DNA of 64,000 bases from an uncultured Opitutales bacterium (GTDB taxonomy: Bacteria; Verrucomicrobiota; Verrucomicrobiia; Opitutales; Intestinicryptomonadaceae): assembly GCA_944389885.1 (NCBI GenBank), contig CALXNZ010000004.1, positions 62,001 to 126,000 on the forward strand, given 5' to 3'. The notes beneath the pieces were generated by a model. It had not been told where the DNA came from. It saw only the letters and a list, made by a program, of their open reading frames with translations, and searched no databases. A program made the position numbers and the translations under genes. Shown one piece after another: positions 54,427 to 63,337 of the stretch (position 1 is the first letter of the stretch; every line of letters starts with the position of its first letter).

Positions 54427-54447
54427 CTCTTTTTTAATTTTATGCGT

Positions 54448-55707
54448 TTAATAGGGGAGGGGGAATCTGCGGCAGAGATCTTCGGCTATTGATTTTGCCT
54501 TGGCAATCTCGGCGTCGTCGTTCGGATTGGCGAGCACTATGGAAATAGCTTCGCCTATCTTGCGCATTTCGTCTTCACCCATTCCGCGGCTCGTCACAGC
54601 GGGAGTCCCAAGCCTTATGCCGCTGGCTTTAAATGGCGAACGCGTCTCGCCGGGAACTGTATTTTTATTTGTTGTGATGTTGGCCTTATCGAGGGCGGTT
54701 TGCGCGTCCTTGCCGGTGAGCTCCGGGTGGCTCTTGCGCAGATCTATGAGAATCAGGTGATTGTCAGTGCCTCCGGAAACAAGGCCGAATCCATTGTCTA
54801 TAAGGGATTTCGCCAGAGCCGCAGAGTTCTTTACGATTTGGCGTTGGTAGTCCTTAAAGGAATCCTTTAGAGCCTCTCCGAAGCATACGGCTTTCGCCGC
54901 GATTACATGCATTAAAGGCCCTCCTTGAGTTCCGGGGAATATAGCAGAGTCTATAGCCTTTGCGTACTGTTCTTTGCACATTATCATTCCGCCGCGCGGA
55001 CCGCGCAAAGTCTTGTGGGTTGTCGTCGTGACAAAGTCGCAGAAAGGCACAGGAGACGGGTGGCAACCCGCAGCCACAAGACCTGCTATGTGCGCGATAT
55101 CGGCCAACATTAACGCGCCGCAAGCCTTGGCTATATTGCTCATTTTTTCAAAGTCTATTATGCGCGGATAGGCCGACGCCCCAACCGTAATCAGGGCAGG
55201 TTTTTCCCTCATGGCTATTTCTTCAAATTTGTCGTAGTCTATATAGCCCGTGTTTTCGTCCACTCCGTAGTTTACGACATTATAGAGCATTCCCGATATG
55301 TTTTTGGGGTGTCCGTGTGATAGATGCCCGCCGTGCTCAAGCGACATCGTAAGAATCTTGTCGCCGGGTTTAAGCATCGCCAAATATACTGCGACATTTG
55401 CCTGTGTTCCGGAATGAGGCTGAACATTTGCGTGCTCGGCGCCGAAGAGTTGTTTTGCCCTGTCTATTGCGAGCTGTTCCACGACATCTACGAATTCGCA
55501 GCCGCCGTAATACCTTTTTTGCGGATACCCTTCGGCGTATTTGTTGGTCAAAGTAGAACCCATAGCCTCCATGACCGCCGGAATTACGAAATTTTCCGAG
55601 GCTATCAATTCCAAATGCGTTTGTTGACGCTTGGTTTCCGATTGAATTGCGTCGAAAACCGCGCTGTCAGTTTCTTTTAAGGTACTTTTGTGTATGGGAT
55701 TGTTCAT
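54448..55707 (-). CDS. glyA: serine hydroxymethyltransferase
   Basis: PLP enzyme (419 residues, usual size) that makes glycine and methylene-tetrahydrofolate from serine. Marks are [64 protein letters not shown] and the Schiff-base Lys in [15 protein letters not shown]. It works downstream of SerA. It follows the phosphatase and rpiB, an order also found in Bacillus and other bacteria, after a 54-base gap. Confidence 0.97.
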   Translation of the reverse strand: MNNPIHKSTLKETDSAVFDAIQSETKRQQTHLELIASENFVIPAVMEAMGSTLTNKYAEGYPQKRYYGGCEFVDVVEQLAIDRAKQLFGAEHANVQPHSGTQANVAVYLAMLKPGDKILTMSLEHGGHLSHGHPKNISGMLYNVVNYGVDENTGYIDYDKFEEIAMREKPALITVGASAYPRIIDFEKMSNIAKACGALMLADIAHIAGLVAAGCHPSPVPFCDFVTTTTHKTLRGPRGGMIMCKEQYAKAIDSAIFPGTQGGPLMHVIAAKAVCFGEALKDSFKDYQRQIVKNSAALAKSLIDNGFGLVSGGTDNHLILIDLRKSHPELTGKDAQTALDKANITTNKNTVPGETRSPFKASGIRLGTPAVTSRGMGEDEMRKIGEAISIVLANPNDDAEIAKAKSIAEDLCRRFPLPY

Positions 55708-55761
55708 ATAAATCTGTTCTATCTATATTGAATTGTGCCAGGCTTCGGGCAACCATATTTT

Positions 55762-56208
55762 TTAGCAATTTTCAAATTCGGAAAATTTAAGTATGCGGCG
55801 CTCGTGCCTGCCGCCCTCAAAATCAGTTTCGGCGAATATTTTGACAAAGTTTAGGGCGTCGTTCAAACTGGTATTCTTCTGCCCCAGGCATATGACATTT
55901 GCGTTGTTGTGAAGTCGGCTGAATTTTGCGGCGTCGGCATTTAAGACAAGCGCGGCTCTTATGCCTTTTATTTTGTTTGCGGCTATACTCATTCCTATGC
56001 CGGTTGTGCAGACGAGTATTCCAAACTCCGATTCTCCACTATTTATGGAATCGCAAACCGCTTTTGCATAATCGGGATAATCTACGGAATCGGTGGAAAA
56101 GGTCCCCTTATCGAAAACTTCAAATCCTTCAGACTTAAGGCTTTCTGATATTGCGTTCTTGAGGAAAAATCCGCCGTGGTCGGCCCCTATGCTTACTTTG
56201 TTTTTCAT
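55762..56208 (-). CDS. rpiB: ribose-5-phosphate isomerase B
   Basis: 148 residues from ATG 56208; a longer frame exists but would overlap the upstream gene. Interconverts ribose-5-phosphate and ribulose-5-phosphate. It has GADHGGFFLK at the start, the catalytic Cys in VCTTGIGMSIAANKIKGIRA, and HNNANVICLGQ. The family usually reads CGTGIGMS; the Thr after Cys is a minor change. It starts 4 bases after the phosphatase stop. Confidence 0.95.
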   Translation of the reverse strand: MKNKVSIGADHGGFFLKNAISESLKSEGFEVFDKGTFSTDSVDYPDYAKAVCDSINSGESEFGILVCTTGIGMSIAANKIKGIRAALVLNADAAKFSRLHNNANVICLGQKNTSLNDALNFVKIFAETDFEGGRHERRILKFSEFENC

Positions 56209-56212
56209 AATC

Positions 56213-56713
56213 TTACTTGTTGGATTCGTTTGCCATTTCACTCTCAAGATATTTTAATATGTAAGGAATGCATGCGGCAATCTCGTCGCGAACTTCTTCA
56301 TATTCTTGATAATCCCCGCCAAAGGGATCGGGTATATCCGTATCTTGGGCGTTCGGGTTTAGCTGTTTTAATGTCATTGCCCGATTGGGAACATCGTCGC
56401 CGAAACGCGATTTTACCGAGAACAAATGGCTCTCTTCCATGCACAGAAGCAGAAAGCATTCCTTTAACATGGCCGCGGTTATTTGGCGCGATTTATGGTC
56501 GACTATGTCTATCCCGACTTTTTTCAGGGCGTCTATGGAATTTCCGCTTGCCGGCATTCCGTCCAAAGTTGAAGTTCCGGCGGAGCATATTTCTAATGAC
56601 TTTAACGGACTTTCTGCCGGAAGCGCCTTTATTGCGTGTTTAAGCATAGCTTCTCCTATGGGAGAACGGCATATATTACCCGTACATAGAAATATTACTT
56701 TATTCTTTTTCAT
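56213..56713 (-). CDS. low-molecular-weight protein phosphatase
   Basis: 166 residues. The P-loop is CTGNICRSP near the N-terminus and the general acid is the Asp in DIPDPFGGD. Its position before rpiB and glyA matches Bacillus ywlE, a protein-arginine phosphatase. However YwlE has Thr in the P-loop (GNTCRS) while this protein has Ile, as in tyrosine-specific enzymes. Phosphotyrosine is therefore the safer prediction. Genes of the Wzb type regulate polysaccharide kinases, but none is nearby. Confidence 0.92.
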   Translation of the reverse strand: MKKNKVIFLCTGNICRSPIGEAMLKHAIKALPAESPLKSLEICSAGTSTLDGMPASGNSIDALKKVGIDIVDHKSRQITAAMLKECFLLLCMEESHLFSVKSRFGDDVPNRAMTLKQLNPNAQDTDIPDPFGGDYQEYEEVRDEIAACIPYILKYLESEMANESNK

Positions 56714-56837
56714 TTTTTGGACGCGACAGGCTCACTTTACATTGTCGTAAAATTTCCGCCAGCTAAAAATTTCCCGAATTTTGATCGAGAGTTTATACTT
56801 GATTTCCGCGCAAAAAATGGACAAACTCAGCTTATCT

Positions 56838-58739
56838 ATGAAACGTTTACTTATTGTTTTCTTGTTTGTTTTGTCGAATTTTTCGTTTGCGGATACATCT
56901 TCAGAAAGGGAACTTGGCGCTACACGCTTTGGGATCTGCGCGCATTTGAGTCGCTGGGAATTTGACAGGGCTCTTGACGAATGCAAGATTATGTCAGAAT
57001 GCGGAATTAAGTATTTTCGCACGGATTACGATGTCGGACAAATAAAGAATTCTCAAAATGCCCCGTACGATTTCTCGCGTTGGGATTCTATTACGGCTAT
57101 TGCGGCGGAAAATGGCGTAGATGTTCTGCCCATAATTCCGGGGGCAAGAGCCCCATATATGGTTCCGTTAGCAAAAAATTTAGACAAGCTTTACGAGTTT
57201 GTCCGCGATTCCGCAGCTCATTTCAAAGGTAAAATTAAATATTGGGAAATTATTAACGAACCCAATTTGAGCTCATTTTGGGATAACATGGAGCCAAGTC
57301 CTGAAGATTATGCAAAAGTGCTCGAAACTTGTTATAGGGCCGTTAAAGACGGCAATCCCGACGCCAAGGTACTCTACGCCGGAGTAGCGGGGGTCCCGTT
57401 GGATTATATAGAGCGAACTTACAAAGCCGGTGCGGGAAAATATTTCGATATAATGAATATACACCCCTACCAATGGGCCACTTTCCCGGAAAGCGGATTG
57501 AGAAATCAAATATCTGAATTAAAAGAACTAATGAAAAAATATGGGCTGCAGGATAAGCCTATTTGGATAACCGAAGTGGGCAATTCTTCCGGGAAATTAA
57601 ACCCCACCATAGGCAGAATGGTGGATGCGGCCCTGCAAAAAATAGGAATTGATAAAAAAGATACCGTATTTGCGGTAATCGAAGATAGTAAATACTCTTA
57701 TTCAAGCTATAAAAATCGGGGTTCTCTCGAAGGAATTGTCGAGGGGCATAAAGGCGAAAAGAAAATATCTTTTTCTCAAATAAAAGACCTGAATGTGTCT
57801 GAAACTCCTGTGTTGGTTTTAGCTGGCAACGAGCATTTCCCGTACGTTTTTATAGAGGATTTATACCAGTTTGCGGCTCGCGGAGGAACAATTTTGTCGC
57901 CGGGGGGATTCCCGTTTTATTACGATATGGAACTTTCCGCCGACGGAACCGTGACCCCACGCACAAAAGGCGCCGACGGAGGCAATATATTTCGCATAGG
58001 AGCCGCGAGCGATTTCCCTGTCACCTCTAAGTACAAGCCGCGGGAAAGGACTTTGACAAAATTTGAGGCCGCTCCGGGATTTGAAACTGTAAAACCTGAG
58101 GGATCCTTCGCCATGCGATTCACCGACACATCAAGATTGCGCGAAGGCGATGAATTTATTCCGATAGTTTACGGCGTTTACAAAGATGTAAAGGCTCCTA
58201 TTGCCGGAATATATAAATACGGCGGTGATATGAAGGGAAATTTTATAGTAATATGCCCATTCTTGGACGACGTTGTGCCTGAACCCATGCAGGCAAAACT
58301 TGTTGCCCGTACTCTTTTAACTTCATACGCGCTCGGCATTGAGAAAATATTCCTGTATAATTTCCGCAACAACGAAGCGGACTATACAAGGGAGTCGCAT
58401 TTTGGGATAGTTCGCCGCAATTTGGAAAAGAAACCGTCGTTTTACGCCTATCAGACTGTCGTTAATATGCTTGGCGATAGCGCGGTAAAACCTAATATGC
58501 GCGAGCGCGACAATGTCATTTACATACTCGATTGGACAAGGCCCGACGGGACAAAAATATTCGCAGTTTGGTCAACCTTGAATATTGGGGAGACAAAGCT
58601 TTCGTGTTCCGGAAAGCTTGCCGCCGCATACAACCACTTGGGAGAAAAGATAAAGGTTAAAAAAATCGGGAAAAAGTTAAAGTTAAACCTCGACGGCGGC
58701 ATAGTGTATCTCGAGGGATTGGATACTGTGGACTTTTAA
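56838..58739 (+). CDS. secreted clan GH-A glycoside hydrolase-like protein
   Basis: 633 residues from ATG 56838, where a signal peptide begins (MKRLLIVFLFVLSNFSFA). Residues about 25-290 form a TIM barrel of clan GH-A: RFGICAHLSR, YFRTDYDVG, the acid/base Glu in EIINEPN and the nucleophile Glu in ITEVGNSS. This resembles GH39/GH5/cellulase-like proteins; the exact family is not certain. The remaining 330 residues include a domain with ETPVLVLAGNEHFPYVFIED (GATase-like flavour) and a beta-sandwich end. It is likely to act on a plant or host glycan. Confidence 0.82.
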   Translation: MKRLLIVFLFVLSNFSFADTSSERELGATRFGICAHLSRWEFDRALDECKIMSECGIKYFRTDYDVGQIKNSQNAPYDFSRWDSITAIAAENGVDVLPIIPGARAPYMVPLAKNLDKLYEFVRDSAAHFKGKIKYWEIINEPNLSSFWDNMEPSPEDYAKVLETCYRAVKDGNPDAKVLYAGVAGVPLDYIERTYKAGAGKYFDIMNIHPYQWATFPESGLRNQISELKELMKKYGLQDKPIWITEVGNSSGKLNPTIGRMVDAALQKIGIDKKDTVFAVIEDSKYSYSSYKNRGSLEGIVEGHKGEKKISFSQIKDLNVSETPVLVLAGNEHFPYVFIEDLYQFAARGGTILSPGGFPFYYDMELSADGTVTPRTKGADGGNIFRIGAASDFPVTSKYKPRERTLTKFEAAPGFETVKPEGSFAMRFTDTSRLREGDEFIPIVYGVYKDVKAPIAGIYKYGGDMKGNFIVICPFLDDVVPEPMQAKLVARTLLTSYALGIEKIFLYNFRNNEADYTRESHFGIVRRNLEKKPSFYAYQTVVNMLGDSAVKPNMRERDNVIYILDWTRPDGTKIFAVWSTLNIGETKLSCSGKLAAAYNHLGEKIKVKKIGKKLKLNLDGGIVYLEGLDTVDF

Positions 58740-58765
58740 GTCCTTCGTCTGAATTTTTACAAAAC

Positions 58766-58797
58766 AAGGCTTGGAGTTTTTCGCAACCTCAAGCCTT
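58766..58797. terminator. probable terminator
   Basis: 8-bp stem AAGGCTTG / CAAGCCTT with a 16-nt loop, 27 bp after the GH-A gene. The T-tract is poor. Confidence 0.45.
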
Positions 58798-58843
58798 ATC
58801 TATGTTTAGAGCAGATGGATTCCATTCCGTAAAATACGGCATA

Positions 58844-60391
58844 TTAGTTTCTCTTCATGTCCATGAAAGGGAATGCCGGAAGTCCTTCAGAATTGAATAG
58901 GGATATATTTGGATTCCATGAAGCCCAAAGATAACGCACTCCCAATATTTCAGAATCAGCCTCCAATACTATATCGTTTCCGCTAATTTTTGCCGACTTG
59001 GGCGTTATCCACTTGCCGTCGGAGAAAATTTCAAACCCGATTATTTCCCCCTTAGTCGTGAGTTTTTTGCCGAGAGTGTCAAAATGTATCTCAACTTTTT
59101 TCCCCTTATATGAGGCGTTGCTAAATATCGGGCCGTATGCGCAAAGGCCGCTTCGCCCATATGTATTCTTTAAGGCAATATCTGCGAGCCGTAAAGCGAG
59201 TTTCTCCTTTTGAGCAGGGTGAATATTGTTTCGCTCGCCCAAATCTATGGCAGTGGCTATGCCAAGTTGATCCCCTTTGAGAAAAGCCTGCATCTGGGCG
59301 TCCCGCACTTCCGGCCAGCGGGCGGGGGTGTCAAAAGATGCCAACTGCACAAAATAAAACGGCATTTTTTTATTTCCCCACGCCTTGCGCCATGCGGAAA
59401 TGAGATTTGAAAATTGGTTCTCGAATTCCTTGACGCTGTCTCCCGATGAGTCAGATTCGCCCTGATACCACAATACTCCCCGCACCGCATAGTTTGCCAA
59501 AGGGGCGATTTTTGCGTTCCAGTTGTATGTGGGCGTGTTTACAGGCCACCATGGCGTCTCCGGAAAGGGTTTTACATGTTGGGTCCATTTAAATTTGGGA
59601 ACGGGCTGGCCCCGCGCTTCGGCGTCGCGCTTTTTTTGATTGTATTCTTTCATGCCGTCTTCCCATTCCTTATAGCGGCGTTGGTATTCCTCTTTTGTAT
59701 AGGCGGCCTTATCTTTCAGAAAATCGCCCCAAAGCTTTTTGGTAAAAGAATTCTTATCCATAGTTTCGGCTGGCATATGGCAGGCCATTCGCGTGGCTCC
59801 GCGCGCCGTCATAATTGTGGCCACGGGAACATCGAGTTCCCTGGATATTTTCTCGGCAAAAAACCAGCCCAATACGCCGGCAAATGAACAGTCGTCGGGC
59901 GATACTGTATGCCATTTCGAGCCCTGGGGAAATTGGAATTGGGGAGTCTCCGATATGGATTCAAAGGGAATGTGGAAAGTCCTTAATTTTATTTTTGAGA
60001 GGCGGGGAGAAATATCGGATTTCATGGGAAATTCCGCAAAGGAATAAGACATATTGCTTTGTCCGCCGAGAACCCAGACTTCTCCAACCAATACGTTAGA
60101 TATTTCCTTTACGGCCTTTCCGTTCTCAAAGATTTTTAGAGTCTGCGGCGTTTTACTTGGCTCGACGGGTTTTAGAGTTATAGCCCAATCCCCGTTGGAG
60201 CCCGCCACGCACTCAGCCTTCTGTTCCGAAAACTCGACTCCTACTTTTGTGGAAGGAGTCGCCTTGCCCCAGATTTTTATCGGCATCTGGCATTGTAGAA
60301 CCATATTGTCGGAAAATATTTGCGGAAGTATAATTTCCGCATTAACAGTAAAACATGCCAAAAAAAAGGTGAGAAGAAGTAAAGCTTTCAT
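58844..60391 (-). CDS. sialate O-acetylesterase-type SGNH esterase, secreted
   Basis: 515 residues from ATG 60391, with signal peptide MKALLLLTFFLACFTVNA. The catalytic Ser is in VWVLGGQSNMSYS, the second block in WYQGESDSS and the His in ERNNIHPAQK. The N-terminal beta domain (LPQIFSDNMVLQCQMPIKIW) and C-terminal beta part (SWNPNISLFNSEGLPAFPF) are typical. It removes O-acetyl groups from sialic acid or other sugars. With the NAL-like lyase and symporter at 34394-36798 it could be part of sialic acid use, although the same family also deacetylates plant glycans. Confidence 0.92.
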   Translation of the reverse strand: MKALLLLTFFLACFTVNAEIILPQIFSDNMVLQCQMPIKIWGKATPSTKVGVEFSEQKAECVAGSNGDWAITLKPVEPSKTPQTLKIFENGKAVKEISNVLVGEVWVLGGQSNMSYSFAEFPMKSDISPRLSKIKLRTFHIPFESISETPQFQFPQGSKWHTVSPDDCSFAGVLGWFFAEKISRELDVPVATIMTARGATRMACHMPAETMDKNSFTKKLWGDFLKDKAAYTKEEYQRRYKEWEDGMKEYNQKKRDAEARGQPVPKFKWTQHVKPFPETPWWPVNTPTYNWNAKIAPLANYAVRGVLWYQGESDSSGDSVKEFENQFSNLISAWRKAWGNKKMPFYFVQLASFDTPARWPEVRDAQMQAFLKGDQLGIATAIDLGERNNIHPAQKEKLALRLADIALKNTYGRSGLCAYGPIFSNASYKGKKVEIHFDTLGKKLTTKGEIIGFEIFSDGKWITPKSAKISGNDIVLEADSEILGVRYLWASWNPNISLFNSEGLPAFPFMDMKRN

Positions 60392-60512
60392 ATTTGGGGT
60401 ATTTTTTTCACGAAGATATGTATGCAATTATTGAAGGCAAATATTTTTTTGGGAAGGGGTAATTCCCCGAAAAAACTTGCCAGATGCGACATTGGTGAAA
60501 TAATGCCGTAAT

Positions 60513-61277
60513 ATGGAAAAATCCGAAATCGAAAAATACGCGAATTTAGCTTCGGAAACCGCCCGAACCGCCGGACTCAGGCTTGCGGGGATATCCGGGC
60601 GCAGAATCAATTCAGACGCCGGCAACGATGTAAAACTTCAGGAAGATGTCGAAAGCGAGGAGTTTATACGCAATATTCTCGCTCCTACGGGCATTCCCGT
60701 AGTGGGGGAAGAAAAAGGCGGGGATTCCTCCCTTATGGAATCGGATTCGCTTTACTGGATAGTGGACCCAATAGACGGCTCATACAATTTTTTGCGCGGC
60801 ATGCGAGGCGTATGTGTAAGCATTGCTTTAATGCGTGGAATGAAACCGATTGTTGGTGCAATATACGACTTCACATGTGACGAACTTTTTTGCGGTGGAT
60901 CTGGACTTCCGCTTACCCTTAATGGCCGCCCAATAAAGCCCTCATGGGCTTCGGAAATTCGTCAGGCGGTGCTTATGACCGGCTTTCCAAGCGCCACGGA
61001 TTATTCCGATTCCAATCTCGGAAAATTCGTTCTGGCCGTGCAAAATTTTAAGAAGGTTAGAATGGTCGGCAGCGCGTGCGTTGCGATATCGTGGGTGGCA
61101 TGCGGCAGGGCCGACGCATATTACGAAGACAGACTTTACCTTTGGGACGTTGCCGCCGGGTTGTCGCTCATAGAGTCCGCCGGAGGAGTATATGAAATAC
61201 ATCGCATAAAACTCGAGGGAAAGCCTTTTTGCATAGGGATTCGCGCGGCCGCAAAGCGCGAGTTTATCATCGCGTAA
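60513..61277 (+). CDS. inositol monophosphatase family protein
   Basis: 254-residue Mg/Li-type phosphatase. Metal ligands are in VVGEEKGG (Glu), WIVDPIDGSYNFLRG (Asp-x-x-Asp-Gly) and LWDVAAGLSLIESAGG. The family covers inositol, histidinol and 3'-nucleotide phosphates, and this sequence does not decide between them. It is 15 bases upstream of nadC and likely to share its transcript. Confidence 0.9.
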   Translation: MEKSEIEKYANLASETARTAGLRLAGISGRRINSDAGNDVKLQEDVESEEFIRNILAPTGIPVVGEEKGGDSSLMESDSLYWIVDPIDGSYNFLRGMRGVCVSIALMRGMKPIVGAIYDFTCDELFCGGSGLPLTLNGRPIKPSWASEIRQAVLMTGFPSATDYSDSNLGKFVLAVQNFKKVRMVGSACVAISWVACGRADAYYEDRLYLWDVAAGLSLIESAGGVYEIHRIKLEGKPFCIGIRAAAKREFIIA

Positions 61278-61292
61278 ATTTAAATCAAAAAA

Positions 61293-62228
61293 ATGAAGAA
61301 TCAAAAATTCGCTTCTCATTTGGTAAGGCGCATATCTTGGGATGAACTCGATCCCAAATATCTGGAACATCTGGTTCGCACGGCCCGTTCCGAAGACATC
61401 GAGGGCGCCGGTTTGCTCGAACTCCCAAAGTTTGCGGCAGATGTCACAACGCTTACGATTACTCCTGACGCCAATATAGAGACTCGTTTGTGCGCGCGCG
61501 AAGATATGTGCGTATGCGGCATGAAACTCGTTCCCGTTATACTCGAAGTTTACGCGTCTTATTGCGGAGGTGCGCCCTTTGCTTTTGAGCCATTGTCGAA
61601 AGACGGGGACAGGGTATGTGCCGGAACAGTCTTGGGTAGGATTTCAGGCAGGGCGAGACTTTTGCTTCAGGCCGAACGCGTCATGCTCAATTTCTTACAG
61701 CGCCTTTCAGGGGTAGCCACTGCAACGGCAAAATATATAGACGCTCTCGGCTCTTCGGACGCACTTCTGCTTGATACCCGTAAAACTACGCCATCTTTGC
61801 GCGTTTTAGAAAAATATGCTTTCGCTTGCGGCGGCGGGCATACCCACAGAATGGGATTATTTGACCGGGTTATGCTCAAAGACAACCATCTTGTGGCCGC
61901 GCATGCCGTGAGCGGAGAGATGCTCGCGGAAGCAGTCGCGCTCGCAAAGAAAAAATATCCGGAATTGGCGGTTGAGGTGGAGGTTGACAGCATAGAGCAG
62001 ATATATCCGGTATTGGACGCAAAGGCTGACGTTATAATGTTGGATAATTTTGATATTGAAAACATCTCAAAGGCCGTCGATATAATCGGAGATTTGGCTT
62101 GGATAGAGGCTTCCGGAGGTATAACTTTAAAGAATTTGAGGCAAATAGCGGATACCGGCGTAGATTTTATTTCTACGGCGGCTCCCGTTCATTCGAGCAA
62201 ATGGATAGATATCGGTTTGGACAGTTAG
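61293..62228 (+). CDS. nadC: nicotinate-nucleotide pyrophosphorylase (carboxylating)
   Basis: Converts quinolinate and PRPP to nicotinate mononucleotide in NAD synthesis; 311 residues. Marks are RTARSEDIEGAG (about 28-39), AERVMLNFLQRLSGVAT, LLDTRKTTPSLRVLEKYA, GGGHTHRMGLFDRVMLKDNH and the C-terminal IEASGGITLKNLRQIADTGV with VDFIS. It follows the IMPase gene by 15 bases. Other nad genes are not in the window. Confidence 0.97.
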   Translation: MKNQKFASHLVRRISWDELDPKYLEHLVRTARSEDIEGAGLLELPKFAADVTTLTITPDANIETRLCAREDMCVCGMKLVPVILEVYASYCGGAPFAFEPLSKDGDRVCAGTVLGRISGRARLLLQAERVMLNFLQRLSGVATATAKYIDALGSSDALLLDTRKTTPSLRVLEKYAFACGGGHTHRMGLFDRVMLKDNHLVAAHAVSGEMLAEAVALAKKKYPELAVEVEVDSIEQIYPVLDAKADVIMLDNFDIENISKAVDIIGDLAWIEASGGITLKNLRQIADTGVDFISTAAPVHSSKWIDIGLDS

Positions 62229-62277
62229 GGCTCGCAAATTTACTATAGAATTTCTTCTCAGAAAAGAGGACAGACAA

Positions 62278-63294
62278 ATGAAAATAGATTTGGTTTATCT
62301 TTGGGTTGACGGGTCTGATCCTGCATTTTGCGCCGAGCGCGATAAATGGTTGAAGAAATGGCTTGAGGAGCACAAAAGCAAGGCGGCTCGCGAGAATATT
62401 CCCAGCCGTTGGCGCGATAACGATGAACTCCGTCATTCTTTGCGTTCCGCCGCCAAGTATGTGCCGTGGATAAACCATGTTTACATAGTGACTTTTAATC
62501 AGACTCCCGCTTGGCTTAATATTGATAATCCCAAGGTCAGCATAATAAGCCATTCTCAGATAATTCCCCAAAAATATCTTCCCACTTTTAATCCGAATGT
62601 AATAGAAGCTTGTATTCCTTTTATACCGGGGCTATCAGAACATTTTTTGTATGCTAACGACGATATGTATTTCAATCTCCCTCTCTCTCCGTCGGATTTT
62701 TTTGACGCGGACGGGAACCCTATCGTTTATGTAAAACATAAGACATATTTAAAAAACGAAATTTCCGACGCAAATTATCCTAAGGCCAGCGCCTCAAAGC
62801 ATGTGTATGGGAAGGCTTTATTGCTTACGCGGAGGCGCATCTGGGAAAAACTCGGAAAAAATTATCCGATAATACCGTGCCACAATATCGAACCATTTAG
62901 AAAATCGAATTGCCTGGACACCATAAATGCCTTTAAAGAAGATTTTGAGAAGATGCTACCAAATAAATTTCGGGGAGAATACGATATAGAAAAACTTATT
63001 TTCCATTTATACGATTTTTATAAGGGGCGCAATACGCTGTTGCATTATGCAGATGCCGGAAAGAATATCGTGTTGAACGATAAAATCATTCCTAAAATGA
63101 CTCTTATTCGCTTCTTCAATTTTCTATTCAAGCCTATCCGCTACAACACATTGGACGGTTCTCATATAAATCGTAAGATAATTTCAAAGAAGCCTAAGCT
63201 CGTGTGCATAAACGACGACTATTCAAAGCCATGCAAAGCCAATATCGCTTTTCTCGATTCCCTTTATCCTTGGAAGAGCGAATTTGAAAAGTAG
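62278..63294 (+). CDS. Stealth family sugar-phosphate transferase
   Basis: 338 residues, cytoplasmic. It has the Stealth conserved regions: CR1 (IDLVYLWVDGSDP), CR2 (RWRDNDELRHSLRSAAKYVP, INHVYIVTFNQTPAWL, then FLYANDDMYFN), CR3-like SKHVYGKALLLTR and the CR4-type C-terminal CINDDYSKP. Known members transfer hexose-1-phosphate to build capsule or other surface polymers. GAGG 9 bases before ATG supports the start. It is convergent with a GT8 gene, which suggests a surface-glycan locus continuing to the right. Confidence 0.92.
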   Translation: MKIDLVYLWVDGSDPAFCAERDKWLKKWLEEHKSKAARENIPSRWRDNDELRHSLRSAAKYVPWINHVYIVTFNQTPAWLNIDNPKVSIISHSQIIPQKYLPTFNPNVIEACIPFIPGLSEHFLYANDDMYFNLPLSPSDFFDADGNPIVYVKHKTYLKNEISDANYPKASASKHVYGKALLLTRRRIWEKLGKNYPIIPCHNIEPFRKSNCLDTINAFKEDFEKMLPNKFRGEYDIEKLIFHLYDFYKGRNTLLHYADAGKNIVLNDKIIPKMTLIRFFNFLFKPIRYNTLDGSHINRKIISKKPKLVCINDDYSKPCKANIAFLDSLYPWKSEFEK

Positions 63295-63337
63295 TTTACG
63301 CATCTTATGAAAGGCGTTTTTTCGCAGAAAAAGAGGC

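Noticed and set aside
55708-55761. Glycine riboswitch before glyA
   Set aside because: The gap is only 54 bases, too short for a known glycine riboswitch.
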